From Acanthaster planci (Eukaryota; Echinodermata; Asteroidea; Valvatida; Acanthasteridae), in NCBI RefSeq assembly GCF_001949145.1, contig NW_019091436.1:1-28250 (forward strand): a DNA stretch of 28,250 nucleotides. Direction: 5' to 3'. The stretch's first letter is position 1. The number at the start of each line of letters is the position of its first letter. The notes below the pieces were generated by a model. It was not told the DNA's origin. It did not search any database and was given only the letters and a program-made list of their open reading frames with translations. Shown here piece by piece: positions 11,301 through 20,511 of the stretch. A program made the translations under genes and the position numbers.

Positions 11301-14300
11301 NNNNNNNNNNNNNNNNNNNNNNNNNNNNNNNNNNNNNNNNNNNNNNNNNNNNNNNNNNNNNNNNNNNNNNNNNNNNNNNNNNNNNNNNNNNNNNNNNNNN
11401 NNNNNNNNNNNNNNNNNNNNNNNNNNNNNNNNNNNNNNNNNNNNNNNNNNNNNNNNNNNNNNNNNNNNNNNNNNNNNNNNNNNNNNNNNNNNNNNNNNNN
11501 NNNNNNNNNNNNNNNNNNNNNNNNNNNNNNNNNNNNNNNNNNNNNNNNNNNNNNNNNNNNNNNNNNNNNNNNNNNNNNNNNNNNNNNNNNNNNNNNNNNN
11601 NNNNNNNNNNNNNNNNNNNNNNNNNNNNNNNNNNNNNNNNNNNNNNNNNNNNNNNNNNNNNNNNNNNNNNNNNNNNNNNNNNNNNNNNNNNNNNNNNNNN
11701 NNNNNNNNNNNNNNNNNNNNNNNNNNNNNNNNNNNNNNNNNNNNNNNNNNNNNNNNNNNNNNNNNNNNNNNNNNNNNNNNNNNNNNNNNNNNNNNNNNNN
11801 NNNNNNNNNNNNNNNNNNNNNNNNNNNNNNNNNNNNNNNNNNNNNNNNNNNNNNNNNNNNNNNNNNNNNNNNNNNNNNNNNNNNNNNNNNNNNNNNNNNN
11901 NNNNNNNNNNNNNNNNNNNNNNNNNNNNNNNNNNNNNNAAAGCAAAGTGTTGGTGAGTCCCAGATCATTTATCTTATTGAATTGCCTCATGAAGTGTTTC
12001 CCTCATGATTGTGCGTGTGAAATGCAAAAAGTAGATTTTGCATATTTAAACAACTGTTTTGACTTCACACACCCACACAAATTTTTATGATAAAAATGTA
12101 AAAGCTTAGATAACTTGTACGTGTGTTATTCTTTTGATTTCTTGATTTATATAGCCCAAAACATTAGATCAAGATGCATGTTGCAGAAGCATGGTGCATA
12201 AAACAGTACTGTGCAGATACAACACCCTGACAATGTGGACCCTTTTAAAAGCCGGTGCTGGAATGGAAAATTTGAGAGCAAAATCATATTTGATAGGTCA
12301 GCAGAATGTTTCGATAGAGTGCAGAAACAGCCCCTTTGAGGCAAAATGGAAAAGAATATTGAATATTTGGTAGAATGCATATTATAGTGATTCAATTGCT
12401 CAGGATAAGAATTCTACTGTATTCCATTTTACAGGTGCGTTTCATTATGAAGTTCTGAGAAATTCTTGCCTGCATTTTGACATATGAGGGTACCCACTCT
12501 CGGACTACAGCACCCACAAGTCAACAAGTCTTCTTACTCTTGAACTTCTTTAACTTTCTCTTTTTGAATGTGCAGATAAATGACAAATTTACCCGTATAA
12601 GACAAGAACTGTGTAACAAACCATACTGGAGGTTTATGGTGAATAGTTTTTATGCCATAGAGAACTCTCTCCCATACAGCAGAAAGGTAAAGGGAAAGTT
12701 TGAATTATTTATTAAGATAGTATTTGATGATAGATATGAATGTATGTGATATTACATAGCACGATAATGGAGAAGAATTAAGTTCTTTCATTTACAAAAT
12801 GGTCGAATTTATTTTTTCCAGAAACTGCACCATCACTGATGTAATCCCAAATTCAAACTGTTTGGTTAACAGAGCCACGTTTATCTATCTTTGCTGACAT
12901 TTACACTTTGTCTTTGTACTCCAATATTTTGGACAGATCTCACACTTACGTGATCACATAGAATCTGTAGCTAGAAAGGAGCCATACATGGGAGAGGAGA
13001 TCCCACTGCGTTGGCTACTGTTTGATCGAAACAAGATGACTAAGGTAGCCAAAAATATTAAGCGTGGAACTGAGACACCTGTTCTGACTTTGAAGCAGGT
13101 AATTCAGAGCAAGTAGTAAATTGTTATGTCCCTATAATTGAGACAGTGTACCTGCTGGTGGAATAACTATGGAGTCCACTCCATCAAAGTGATCTGTTGC
13201 TTGCTTTGTTTACTTCTCGAAAACTAACTCTCAAAGCTCTCATCCATGCATGCGCATGTAACAATGTATGAATATTGATAGGTACAATGAATACCTACAT
13301 ACATACATCATATAAATCATTGGGTCAAATTGGCTGGTAAGCTTACAAAAAGACAAGAATGCTATGATGGGAAAGGCTGGTATATCAGGCACTTTTCTAG
13401 TTAAAAGTAAAGCACAGGAAAAATTCAGCAGAATACAAACTCACAGATAATGTAGAAACTTTCTTAATAAACCAATAATGGAATTTATAAGTAAGCGTGT
13501 ACTGTTTTACTAATACCTTTTTAATTAATTGGGCTCAGAACAAAAACTGACAGTTCCACATTGTCAAGATAAGAACGAATTTGATCAGCTTGTAGTGAAT
13601 ACATGTTGAAAAACAGTGGTGAATATGTCTCTGCAGATCAAAGATGCCTTTGGGATTGAGGATGAAACCGAACTTCTGACGATGCTGAAGTTCTACCATG
13701 ATCTCGGCCACATTATCTACTTTGGAGGTGATGGTGATCAGAAGAGTCAAGCCTTGAAGGATGTAGTCATTCTGGATCCTCAGTGGCTGATTGATGTCTT
13801 CAAGAAAGTCATCACTGTTACACCCCCTCAACGACAGGTGAGAACACTTTTTATCAGTTTGCGTAATGCTGTGATTTTAAAAGCATCATGAAATGAAACA
13901 ATGGACATGCTAGTTAGAAAGGTTTTTTTTTCACAATTTCCAAAGGAGTGGGGGCACAGTTGTGTGACCATCAGGCATCATCCCGGCATTAATAGACCAA
14001 TGCATTAAGCCCTACCTATCATACTACCTGCAGGGGGGAGGAGTCCGATGGTCAAAAAGTGGGGAGGGAGACCAGCTGATCCCCTAGGACCCCCTTCTGC
14101 CACAAGTGCCACCTGCTCCTGATGAGCATGTGCTTTTACAGAAAGACATCATCCATAAGTTGACACTTACTGGCAGTTGTCCTTATGTATATTGTAACCA
14201 GGATTGTGTGATTCCATGAGTTCGGTATTGAAGTAGACATTTCTTTCAGAAGCTGTTCTTTGGAAGAAACAGAAATGCTGGTTTTTATTTTCCTATTGAT

Positions 14301-17300
14301 AGTCAAATCTGATGGACTTGCAATTCGTATTTTTGTCAGATGACAGATCACGTCAAGTCTTGGAATCGCCTCAAGGAAGATGGTATATTGGAAGATATAC
14401 TGATTGATTACATGTGGCAAGATCTCCTTCCAAAGAAGCAAGCACTCCTGGATATAATGGACAAGTTTGACTTACTTTGTGAACGAATTGAAGAGGTATT
14501 TGCTCTTTCTTACTGTATCCTGTGTGGGAGTAATTGGTTCTTGTACACTTTTGCTTTGCTCCTCAAGGTCAGGCATCATGCAAATTTTCTACATTTGTAC
14601 AACTGTTGATGCATGTGCATAAGTAATGTGCCTCTACTGCAATATAATGTGTATCATTTTGTTGTACATTTGCCCACAGGGCAAGAAGACACACCAGGCC
14701 ATTTCTTATTACGTGCCATCGATGCTGCAGAGACGGACATCAGTCAGCCAATTAGAGGACAGTGAGCATGCTAGTGTATTTTTTGTAGATTTTCAAGGAT
14801 TCCTTCCAGGTAAGCTGTTGTAGACTGCAGGAATAGCTGTACACACCTTCTCTAACAGTAGACACCGCTTTTGTTCATTAGTTATGCTAATTTGCTAAAG
14901 TTTTCTTCAAGCAAGCTTAGCGAGTGCATGTTTGACGTCAATTTGTTCACTCTAATTTTGAGCCTTGTGCCCTTTCTAAACCCTCTGCCATCAGCAACCA
15001 CAATTCTCTCCCCGTTTTTTTACAGACGGCCTGTTTCATCGTTTAGTTGTACGAGCATTGAGATGGTCTCAAAACAGGGGAGGAACTAATCCTGTTCTGC
15101 ACTATGATCGTGGGAGTTTTTATGTTGATGATCAACATGAGTTTACCCTGCAAATGGACCGCCAGAACAACCTTTCATTCATTAAAGTAAATGTTTGGCT
15201 TACTTAAATGCATGCTGACTTGTGCAGGGATTTAATAGGAATGCATTGCTTTATTAGGTGAAATTTTATGCATAGTTCAAGTTTTAATTTATGAATAAAT
15301 TGCACAAATTAGCTAATGCTGGCAAACAATAAGAAAGACAAAAGGACCATAGTTACACATGACACAGCTCATGCAGTCGTTGAACCCATCACTAGTGATG
15401 TCGCACTGGTCTTGTCAACTATTTAAAACTACCCTGCCAATGTGGTGTTGATATAGGACTGTACTTCCACTGGAAAAGTTTTCAACCTATTCACGCAAAA
15501 TACATATTATGGATTGACTGTTGCAGCTTCGGAGCTCCACTTTTTTTAATAATTCAAATTCTTATTCACTCAGTGAATTGCTTTCACATCCACTGTGATT
15601 GCTTATCACGTCCAGTTTACCTTCTGATCTCTTACTATGATAGTTCAGTGCCTAATTGATCACCGGTCATAAATATTTTTACTAATAGGTAAATGTTACA
15701 CGAGCACCGGTCATCCATACAAAACGTTCAAAACAACCCAAGATCAATGTAAAGAAAGCACCATCACCAGATGTCACAAAAGAGGTACTATAATTAATTA
15801 TATCTGAATTCAGTCAAATAACTGAGACCCTCTTTTAAGAACACTGGTCCTCTGACATATTAACATGCAAAACTACAGATTTCAGAATGTGCTCTCTGTT
15901 TCGCGATTTTTTTCAAATGAAAAGAACTTGTAAAAGATACAAAGAATCCTTATGAAAGTCATTTGATAAAATTCAGTTTCCATTAATTGCTACCTATAAA
16001 TTTGCTTTTAGTGTTAAATTAGTTTGAAGTGAAATTAGTATTTGTCCAATGAAACTATGAATTTAGTGCATCTCATTAAAATTGATAGGGGAGTCAAGCC
16101 AACTGTATGAGAGAAGATAAAAATTGAAAGAGATATCATGTTGGCTAAATATTGTCTCTATATCACACAAATCCGTGGCTAGATAATTAAGACCAGCTTT
16201 ATGTAAAGGCATTAATTGATTTTGATAGAGGCTGCATCGCTAGAATTACAGGTAGAACTGAATTTGTTAGGATTAGCACTTGCATAATCAGGAAAAATAA
16301 CTGCATACACTCAACAACTTACACTTTTTATTTTTTTTATTTTAGAAAGTTGGAAAACGTCTGACAGTTCATCATCTGGATAAGCAAATATTCTTATCTG
16401 AAGCACTTTATAGCACGTATGGGTCATCTATGGGTATACAATCGAACCTTGTTAATCCGAGGTTCTTCAGTTTTGGCAAATTGTATTATCAAGAATGAAA
16501 ACAATGAAAACCAAAGGATTGGGACCTAAAGATTTCCTCGTAAGCAGAATCTCATATTAGCAGTGTTCTGTTTAATGAGGTTCGACTGTACTTGCCATTA
16601 TACCCCACTATTTTCTACTGTCTTTGTCTAGGACAACTTTTAAATCTTAATTGTTGTTAATCAGGTACACGATTTTGTGGAGGAAAATCTGCAGAACTTG
16701 AAAGATATGTGGATCAAGCGTATCAACTACTCTCTCAGTGTTGAATGCCCCTGTAGACGTAGCTCTCTCCATTTACTTTCCTTGGACAAATGCTTGGAGA
16801 AGGCAGAGGTTCCCTGTAGGATCGAGAAGTTGCCTCAACGTCTGATCAAAACAGACCAATTCCAAGCAATGTTCAATCAGGAAAGTTCAGAGGAAGAGCC
16901 CATAACTCTCGGTAAGTTCATTGTAAGCTTTTCTTGAGTGCTTGCTGCATGCTATTGTACTTAATGTTACAATGGAAGAATGCACTGCCTCTAATCTTAG
17001 TGTGTATACTCGTAATATGCTGTTCACCTCACCTGCTCTCACTTTAAAAAATTCTACATTATTTTAATTTTGTTGTCATTTTTTTTGTTTTCAGAGGAAA
17101 GATTGGAACCACTGAGCAACATCCACTTAGAAGAGATAGTTGCAGACCTTGGCCCTGAATGGAAAAGATTGGCAACAAACCTAGGCTTCAAAGAACAAGC
17201 TATCTACAGGTTTGAGGCAGACACAAAATGTGTTCATGATGCAATTTTTTGCATGCTTGTAAGCTGGACGAAAAAATTCAAAAAGTCTGTGAAGGAGAAG

Positions 17301-17384
17301 CAAGAAGACTTAGCCAAAGCTCTGAGAAAGATTGATAAGCTGGAACTAGCTGATAAGGTACTGAAATATCCAAGCAGCCCTTGA
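5005..17384 (+). CDS. Roc-COR-Death domain protein (ROCO family), 17 exons, about 1054-1090 aa
   Basis: A large GTPase-domain protein of the ROCO family with a C-terminal Death domain, expected to be cytoplasmic and to act as a GTP-regulated signalling scaffold. Exons assigned from splice sites and phase: 5005-5368, 6033-6186, 7090-7196, 8195-8315, 8961- or 9070-9521, 9759-9877, 10325-10423, 10808-11002, 12576-12686, 12937-13098, 13637-13837, 14340-14495, 14680-14809, 15026-15186, 15689-15784, 16665-16911, 17095-17384. The start ATG at 5005 follows an in-frame TGA at 4993-4995. With exon 5 starting at 9070 every phase fits and the protein is 1054 residues. Starting at 8961 needs a one-base frame correction and gives 1090. 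Domains in the 1054-residue version: helical N-terminus 1-121, Roc about 150-575 with a long insert, COR about 575-958, Death about 964-1050. No leucine-rich repeats are encoded from this start, unlike LRRK or MFHAS1 relatives. An N gap lies in intron 8. Confidence 0.88.
6033..6186 (+). CDS. ROCO exon 2: Roc G1 / P-loop
   Basis: Acceptor TTTTAATATAG, donor GTAAGC, phases 1 in and 2 out. Encodes residues 122-172, with a charged helix (EPKAKEAFKKALEDG) and then the P-loop MIVGQERVGKTSL. GKT at 161-163 are the nucleotide and magnesium-binding residues of the G1 motif. This defines the start of the Roc GTPase domain. Confidence 0.93.
7090..7196 (+). CDS. ROCO exon 3: Roc G2 / switch I (short exon)
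   Basis: A 107-base exon between a CTGCAG acceptor and a GTTAGA donor. It enters in phase 2 (AG|T) and leaves in phase 1 (G|GT), matching exons 2 and 4 exactly. It encodes FNRNELSTEGI, where STEGI at 180-184 matches the Thr-containing switch I seen after the P-loop in this family, and continues to HQEG. The motif and the matching phases on both sides make the assignment firm, although the donor is weak. Confidence 0.85.
8195..8315 (+). CDS. ROCO exon 4: start of the Roc insert
   Basis: Acceptor TTATTATGACAG. Only one frame is open and it fits exon 3's phase. It encodes residues 210-248, a charged, probably helical stretch (FKEEYEQCMASEV, then IIEDFAAFYEQL). Two donors are possible. GTGGGT at 8316 gives phase 2, which suits either proposed acceptor of exon 5. 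GTATGA at 8320 adds Met-Trp and gives phase 0, which would suit a start at AAG near 9087. The end is therefore uncertain by four bases. Confidence 0.75.
8961..9521 (+). CDS. ROCO exon 5: Roc insert with acidic repeats and an apparent frame break
   Basis: From 9070 to 9521 the frame is open and includes LDGLLIKTFAALSEV and FFQDVFSRELSQVL, then six 11-residue acidic repeats, ending at a GTTGGA donor in phase 1 that matches exon 6. Upstream, from the strong acceptor CTACATGCAG at 8960, another frame reads like protein (GIGKITFTISDMYKGYYQQI) and would continue naturally into the downstream frame, but one surplus base near 9070-9085 separates them and the upstream frame stops at TAA 9106-9108. Either the exon starts at the weaker acceptor CACAAAG (9069) and the upstream text is chance, or the assembly or allele carries a one-base indel. 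Confidence 0.65.
9287..9484 (+). repeat. In-frame 33-bp tandem repeat, six copies (ESSEEQTTIEE)
   Basis: Six consecutive 33-base units encode 11-residue repeats of the type ESSEEQTTIEE. The first three are nearly identical. Later ones diverge to ESSEEQKTREK, NSSKEQKTMEK and ESSEEQAIMEK. The array keeps the reading frame. The peptide should be disordered or helical, is strongly acidic at first and more mixed later. Copy number may vary between individuals. Confidence 0.9.
9759..9877 (+). CDS. ROCO exon 6: Roc G3 / switch II
   Basis: Acceptor TTTTAATAG, donor GTATGC, phases 1 in and 0 out. After a basic stretch (DKIKVKKLRQRQ) it encodes IVLSIWDFAGQDLYYTTHQ. DFAGQ at 427-431 is the G3 motif and the following YYTTHQ is the usual switch II continuation in ROCO proteins. 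This confirms that the P-loop in exon 2 and this exon belong to one Roc domain despite about 245 residues between G2 and G3. Confidence 0.95.
10325..12686 (+). CDS. ROCO exons 7-9: Roc G4/G5 half
   Basis: Three phase-0 exons: 10325-10423, 10808-11002 and 12576-12686. Exon 7 encodes a core strand (AIYVIVFNL). Exon 8 encodes a helix (YLDFWMQSVYTY) and the strand PPIFLVGTHRN, where THRN at 519-522 sits at the G4 position usually ending in Asp in this family. Exon 9 encodes FTRIRQEL and FMVNSFYAIEN, corresponding to the last strand (G5 region). The intron between exons 8 and 9 contains the N gap, so an unseen exon there is not excluded, but the phase join is clean and the residues on either side read continuously. 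Confidence 0.9.
11019..11938. other. Assembly gap (920 N) in ROCO intron 8
   Basis: An unresolved run of N. The 23 bases at 10992-11014 (exon 8 end plus donor) and at 11942-11964 (just right of the gap) match at 22 of 23 positions. The right contig may therefore begin with a second copy or allele of the exon 8 boundary. Long open frames that appear to cross this region are artefacts of the N run. Confidence 0.99.
12937..16911 (+). CDS. ROCO exons 10-16: COR domain
   Basis: Exons 12937-13098, 13637-13837, 14340-14495, 14680-14809, 15026-15186, 15689-15784 and 16665-16911 have consistent phases and encode residues 575-958. COR landmarks: the amphipathic start with EIPLRWLLFD; LGHIIYFGGD followed by VVILDPQWLIDVFKKVI, the typical dimer-side strand and helix; LLDIMDKFDLLCERIE; the C-terminal half with SVFFVDFQGFLP; and FVEENLQNLKDMWIKRI leading to a cysteine cluster (VECPCRRS). 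In ROCO proteins COR mediates dimerisation and coupling to Roc. Exon 15 joins directly to exon 16 in phase 0. A splice-bounded stretch between them (16346-16433) does not fit. Confidence 0.9.
16346..16433 (+). other. Cryptic or alternative exon candidate in ROCO intron 15
   Basis: An 88-base open stretch (KVGKRLTVHHLDKQIF...) lies between a strong polypyrimidine acceptor ending TTTTAG and a donor GTATAC. It enters correctly in phase 0 but leaves in phase 1, whereas exon 16 needs phase 0, so including it would shift the COR C-terminus and hit a TGA early in exon 16. The donor's own bases overlap the TA target site of a MITE at 16439. It is probably not in the main transcript. Confidence 0.35.
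16439..16588. mobile_element. MITE with inverted termini and TA target duplication, copy A
   Basis: A 150-bp element in ROCO intron 15. Its left end CAATCGAACCTTGTTAAT and right end TTTAATGAGGTTCGACTG are inverted copies, and it is flanked by TA at 16437-16438 and 16589-16590. Termini of the type CAGTCGAACCT and a TA target are typical of short non-autonomous pogo/Tigger-like Tc1/mariner relatives (family inference). It has no coding capacity. A related copy lies at 19064-19244. Confidence 0.8.
17095..17384 (+). CDS. ROCO exon 17: C-terminal Death domain and stop
   Basis: Acceptor TTTTTTGTTTTCAG, entering in phase 1; TGA at 17382-17384. Encodes residues 960-1054. The pattern LGPEWKRLATNLGFKEQAI, then MLVSWTKKF, LAKALRKIDKLELADKVL is a classic six-helix Death domain, with the conserved Trp of helix 2 (EWKRLA), the Trp after ML in helix 5 and the closing L-x-x-AL-x-x-I helix. 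Death domains bind other Death domains in apoptosis and innate-immune signalling complexes. Four residues follow the last helix (PSSP). Confidence 0.95.
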
Positions 17385-18300
17385 GTAAGAATTGCATCAG
17401 GGATTTCGGGCAATACAAATACATGCACATGTTGTGTGTAATTTGCAAGAACAGAGAGGTATATCAAGTATACATTATGAGAATTAAAACAGGGCAAATT
17501 GGTTTTATGCAGTGTGTCCCCACTTGTGGGTTTTGACACAAAACTGTGCCTTGCAAATTTGACAGGAATATGTCATGGGGAAACATGACTTGGAGAAAAC
17601 ATTGACTCAACCTCAATTCTTCAGTTTGTTAACTTGAATTACATACTGATGTGGTGTGTGAAAGTGGCAGTCAAAACTGGATGTGGCATAAAAACACATT
17701 TAGACACACAGAAAGTACTTATTCAGCTTTTTGAAAAGAGGACACAAAGCATATTCAATTTGTCATATTTTGTTTGCGTCTTACAAATACCATTAAGAAA
17801 CATTTACATTAGCACTTCAAAGAATGAGTGAAGTATTTTCTTACTTTTCAAATTGAATGTTATTCCCTGTACATCATTTTAAAACTCTTATCTGGTACTT
17901 TTTACCTATCGAATTGCCATATTTTTATCACTGCCCATTGTTTGCAATTGTTACGTTATAAATACCACCCTGAATGGAATCAACTTTTTAAAATGTTTAT
18001 ATTGGCAAGGGTTATGACCTGTTCAACAGATGTGCTGCAACATTGGTGTGCCTTAAGTGTTACGAGAAATTGTTAATCCATTTTTGAATTTGTTAATCCA
18101 TTCAATGAGTTTTATTTATGTATTGAGATGCTTTTAAACCAAAGATGTCACTATATCTCTCATCATTGTAATGCTTTTTCACCTTGTAAATTTGTAATTA
18201 CATGTAAATCAATCAAAGATTTAAGATTTTGTCTGCAAAGCAACTTTGGAGTACAATACAAACGAATTCTAAATAAATCATGTTAATCATTTATCGACCC
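17385..18300 (+). other. 3' UTR of the ROCO gene
   Basis: AT-rich, non-coding sequence after the stop with only short chance open frames. An AATAAA at 18272-18277 is a good candidate for the end of the transcript, which would make a UTR of about 900 bases. Confidence 0.6.
18272..18277 (+). terminator. Poly(A) signal AATAAA for the ROCO gene
   Basis: A canonical hexamer about 890 bases after the ROCO stop, in AT-rich context. A second AATAAA at 19060-19065 overlaps the edge of a MITE and is a less likely alternative. Confidence 0.5.
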
Positions 18301-19063
18301 CTTGAGGATTAATACATAAAAGGATCACTGGTCACATTGCATTCATGCATGTTGTTTGAGTTTAAATTTCATGTACACTATATAACTTTCACGGTAAGTG
18401 GGCTCGTAAACAGGAAAGAGTGATCAGAATTGACGTGAGTAGGCGGAAATCATTTCCTGTTCTTCTGAAAAAAAAAATTAATCTCAAAATGGAGAGTGCT
18501 CAGGAAAAAATCGAAACCTTAACTTCAGTTTAGCAGCTACCATTATTGGCTAGACATGTAATAATGAATATGGTTATGATAGGGCAGCATGTAGGTTCTA
18601 TTCTTGGAAAATCCCAAGTAAATTAATATAAATGAATGGCATTGTACTACCCGTGTATCAGAAAAATAAGAGAGACAGACTACCGTATTAGTTCTGTTGG
18701 CAAAATGCAGTGACATGCACACCTCAGACAAGAGATGCATACATTTACATTTGAAATATCTCAGTAATATTAAAATTTTATCCTAGTATACTGATCAGTT
18801 ACTTTCTTTCCCATAAACTCTTTAGCAATCAACCAGTCGAGTTGTAACATACTCGTATTTCAGTCATGTCAGTCTTGTCTTAAATCATGGAATCCATCTG
18901 TCAGTTTTCTATGTGAGTTTGAAGTCTTAATGGTTTATTGTATATACTTTTTATTTAATCTGTCTGATTTAATGTAAATTATTAATGTATAACACATCAT
19001 GAGCATTTCATGGGGAGATGTCAGTGTTTAAAATATGTTTGTCAATGTTATATTTGTGTAATA
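18301..19063. other. Intergenic, nothing firm
   Basis: AT-rich spacer between the two genes. Contains an ETS-like palindromic GGAAATCATTTCC near 18449-18461 and a 14-codon open frame from an ATG at 18489, neither supported as functional. Confidence 0.4.
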
Positions 19064-19244
19064 AAGTCGCATCTTGTTAATATGAGGTCCTTCAGAGTTG
19101 GGAAATTTTATACCTTGTTATAACAGGAACCTTGTACTATCAGAATTAAAACATTGAAAAACAAAGGATTATTGGGACCCAAAAAATTCCTTTTTATAAG
19201 CAGAATCTTGTACTAACAATGCTTATATTAATGAGGTTCGACTG
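19064..19244. mobile_element. MITE copy B, related to 16439-16588
   Basis: A 181-bp element with a diverged left end (AAGTCGCATCTTGTTAAT) and a well-kept right end (ATTAATGAGGTTCGACTG), flanked by TA at 19062-19063 and 19245-19246. Its interior shares ordered blocks with copy A: GAGGT-CTTCAG, TTGG, AAAACAAAGGATTATTGGGACC, TTCCT, AAGCAGAATCT. It has no coding capacity. An AATAAA spans its left border. Confidence 0.75.
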
Positions 19245-19489
19245 TATAAACAGTTTTTCATGCCCTCAGACTGTTATTTTGTACATTGTACCATAAACAC
19301 ATTCCATCATTGTTCAGTACTCATATTTTTAAACATTAGGTGTACTTACAGGTGGGTGTTGTTTTGTTGTGAGGAAGATTTAATGTTGTTAAAGAAACCT
19401 GCATGAAAAACCTAGTCAGCCGGAGCAGGCTAAAGGAGGAAAGTCAAATGCCGGGCTGATGCAATGAAGTACCCTTTACTTACTACCAA

Positions 19490-19815
19490 CAAAGGATGAG
19501 TTCCTCCATTTCTTTCTTTTCTTTTAATGCCATTGTGATAGACAACTATCATAAAAAAGTGGACTTCATTGTGCCAGGTATCAGAAAGTATTCTGGTTTC
19601 TGAAATAAAAAGTATAGAGCCTTCATTCTGTGTCTTTTCTGCAGTACGTGTAGGTCCCCTCTTGATTTCATAACAAATGAGTTGAAATGTAGTTTTACGA
19701 AACAGCCAAATAGCTTTCGGCTGTTATCAAGCATATTACCATCTTTTACTCTCACCAGGGGAACTGTGTCTGTTAAGATGTTTGGTTTATGTATCGATCA
19801 TAATTGTATAATCCC
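19490..19815. repeat. Dispersed repeat, copy 2 (direct partner of 357-860)
   Basis: Direct-orientation relative of about 357-860, with the same ordered landmarks but lacking roughly 170 bases of the other copy. The strongest block (TCTGGTTTCTGAAATAAAAAG, near 19592-19612) is almost exact. The two copies bracket the whole ROCO gene at about 19 kb spacing. Confidence 0.6.
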
Positions 19816-19967
19816 AAAGCAAAAATGAAATCAAGGGCGAAAGGAGCTTCAAGTACATGACTGAAGCAAAAAGTACTTGGCCCAATTTTTGCTTGATGGT
19901 AAAGAAGATAAATTGTGTGAAAGTGCCTCCAGACTGTACTAGAATCATGGTGAGCATGTTTTTTTAA

Positions 19968-20318
19968 CCCTAAAAGAGCCAGGGAGGGGGGGACACTTTT
20001 TCCAATATTGCCGCATTACAGTTTTTTGCAATGTGGCTGAAGCCTTGCAGATAACTCTTTGCAGTCATTTTGACACCAATTTTGAGAAAAACATACTGTT
20101 CTTGTGCAGTGCATTTTTCAAAGACAGGTCACCACCAAAAGTTTACTCTTTCCACTGCAGTGTAGCCTTGAACTTCGAATAACCATAACAAAACTATACA
20201 TCTGATTGAGTTCAGTTGCAATAATAACTTTCATTCCAAGTTTCAACAAAATTGAGCATGGCGCAGCCGAGTTCTTGCCAATATTTGGGGCAATCTCTCT
20301 CCCTCCCCCGGCTGTCAA
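19968..20318. mobile_element. TTAA-flanked short repeat element (possible MITE)
   Basis: About 351 bp bounded by TTAA on each side (19964-19967 and 20319-20322). The ends are weakly inverted: left CCCTAAAAGAGCCAGGGAGG, and the reverse complement of the right end TTGACAGCCGGGGGAGGGAG, sharing an AGCC-GGG-AGGG core. A TTAA target would suit a piggyBac-like non-autonomous element (family knowledge). The inverted repeat is imperfect, so this is tentative. It has no coding capacity. Confidence 0.45.
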
Positions 20319-20511
20319 TTAATTTGACCACAGCAGGCCTTGCCTGCCCATCCCCCCCCCGCCCATCTCCGCCCACTAGAAAAGTTTTTTTTGAACAAGT
20401 TAACAAAAAAGTTAAAAAGTAAACAGCGCCTCCAAGCGACTCCCTTCTTTTATCCCGATCCCATGACCTTTCGATCTTTGCTTTGGTTCATACGCACTGT
20501 GAGCGTTAACG
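20319..20511 (+). promoter_or_regulatory. Presumed promoter and 5' UTR of the UBA-UBX gene
   Basis: This stretch directly upstream of the start codon includes a C-rich run (20350-20359) and a GC-richer segment (about 20425-20510), with no TATA box at a sensible distance. It is assigned by position only. The transcription start cannot be placed. Confidence 0.35.

Noticed and set aside
10905-11990. Three long open frames across 10787-11990 on both strands
   Set aside because: They exist only because the 920-base N run has no stops. Just the exon 8 part (10808-11002) is real.
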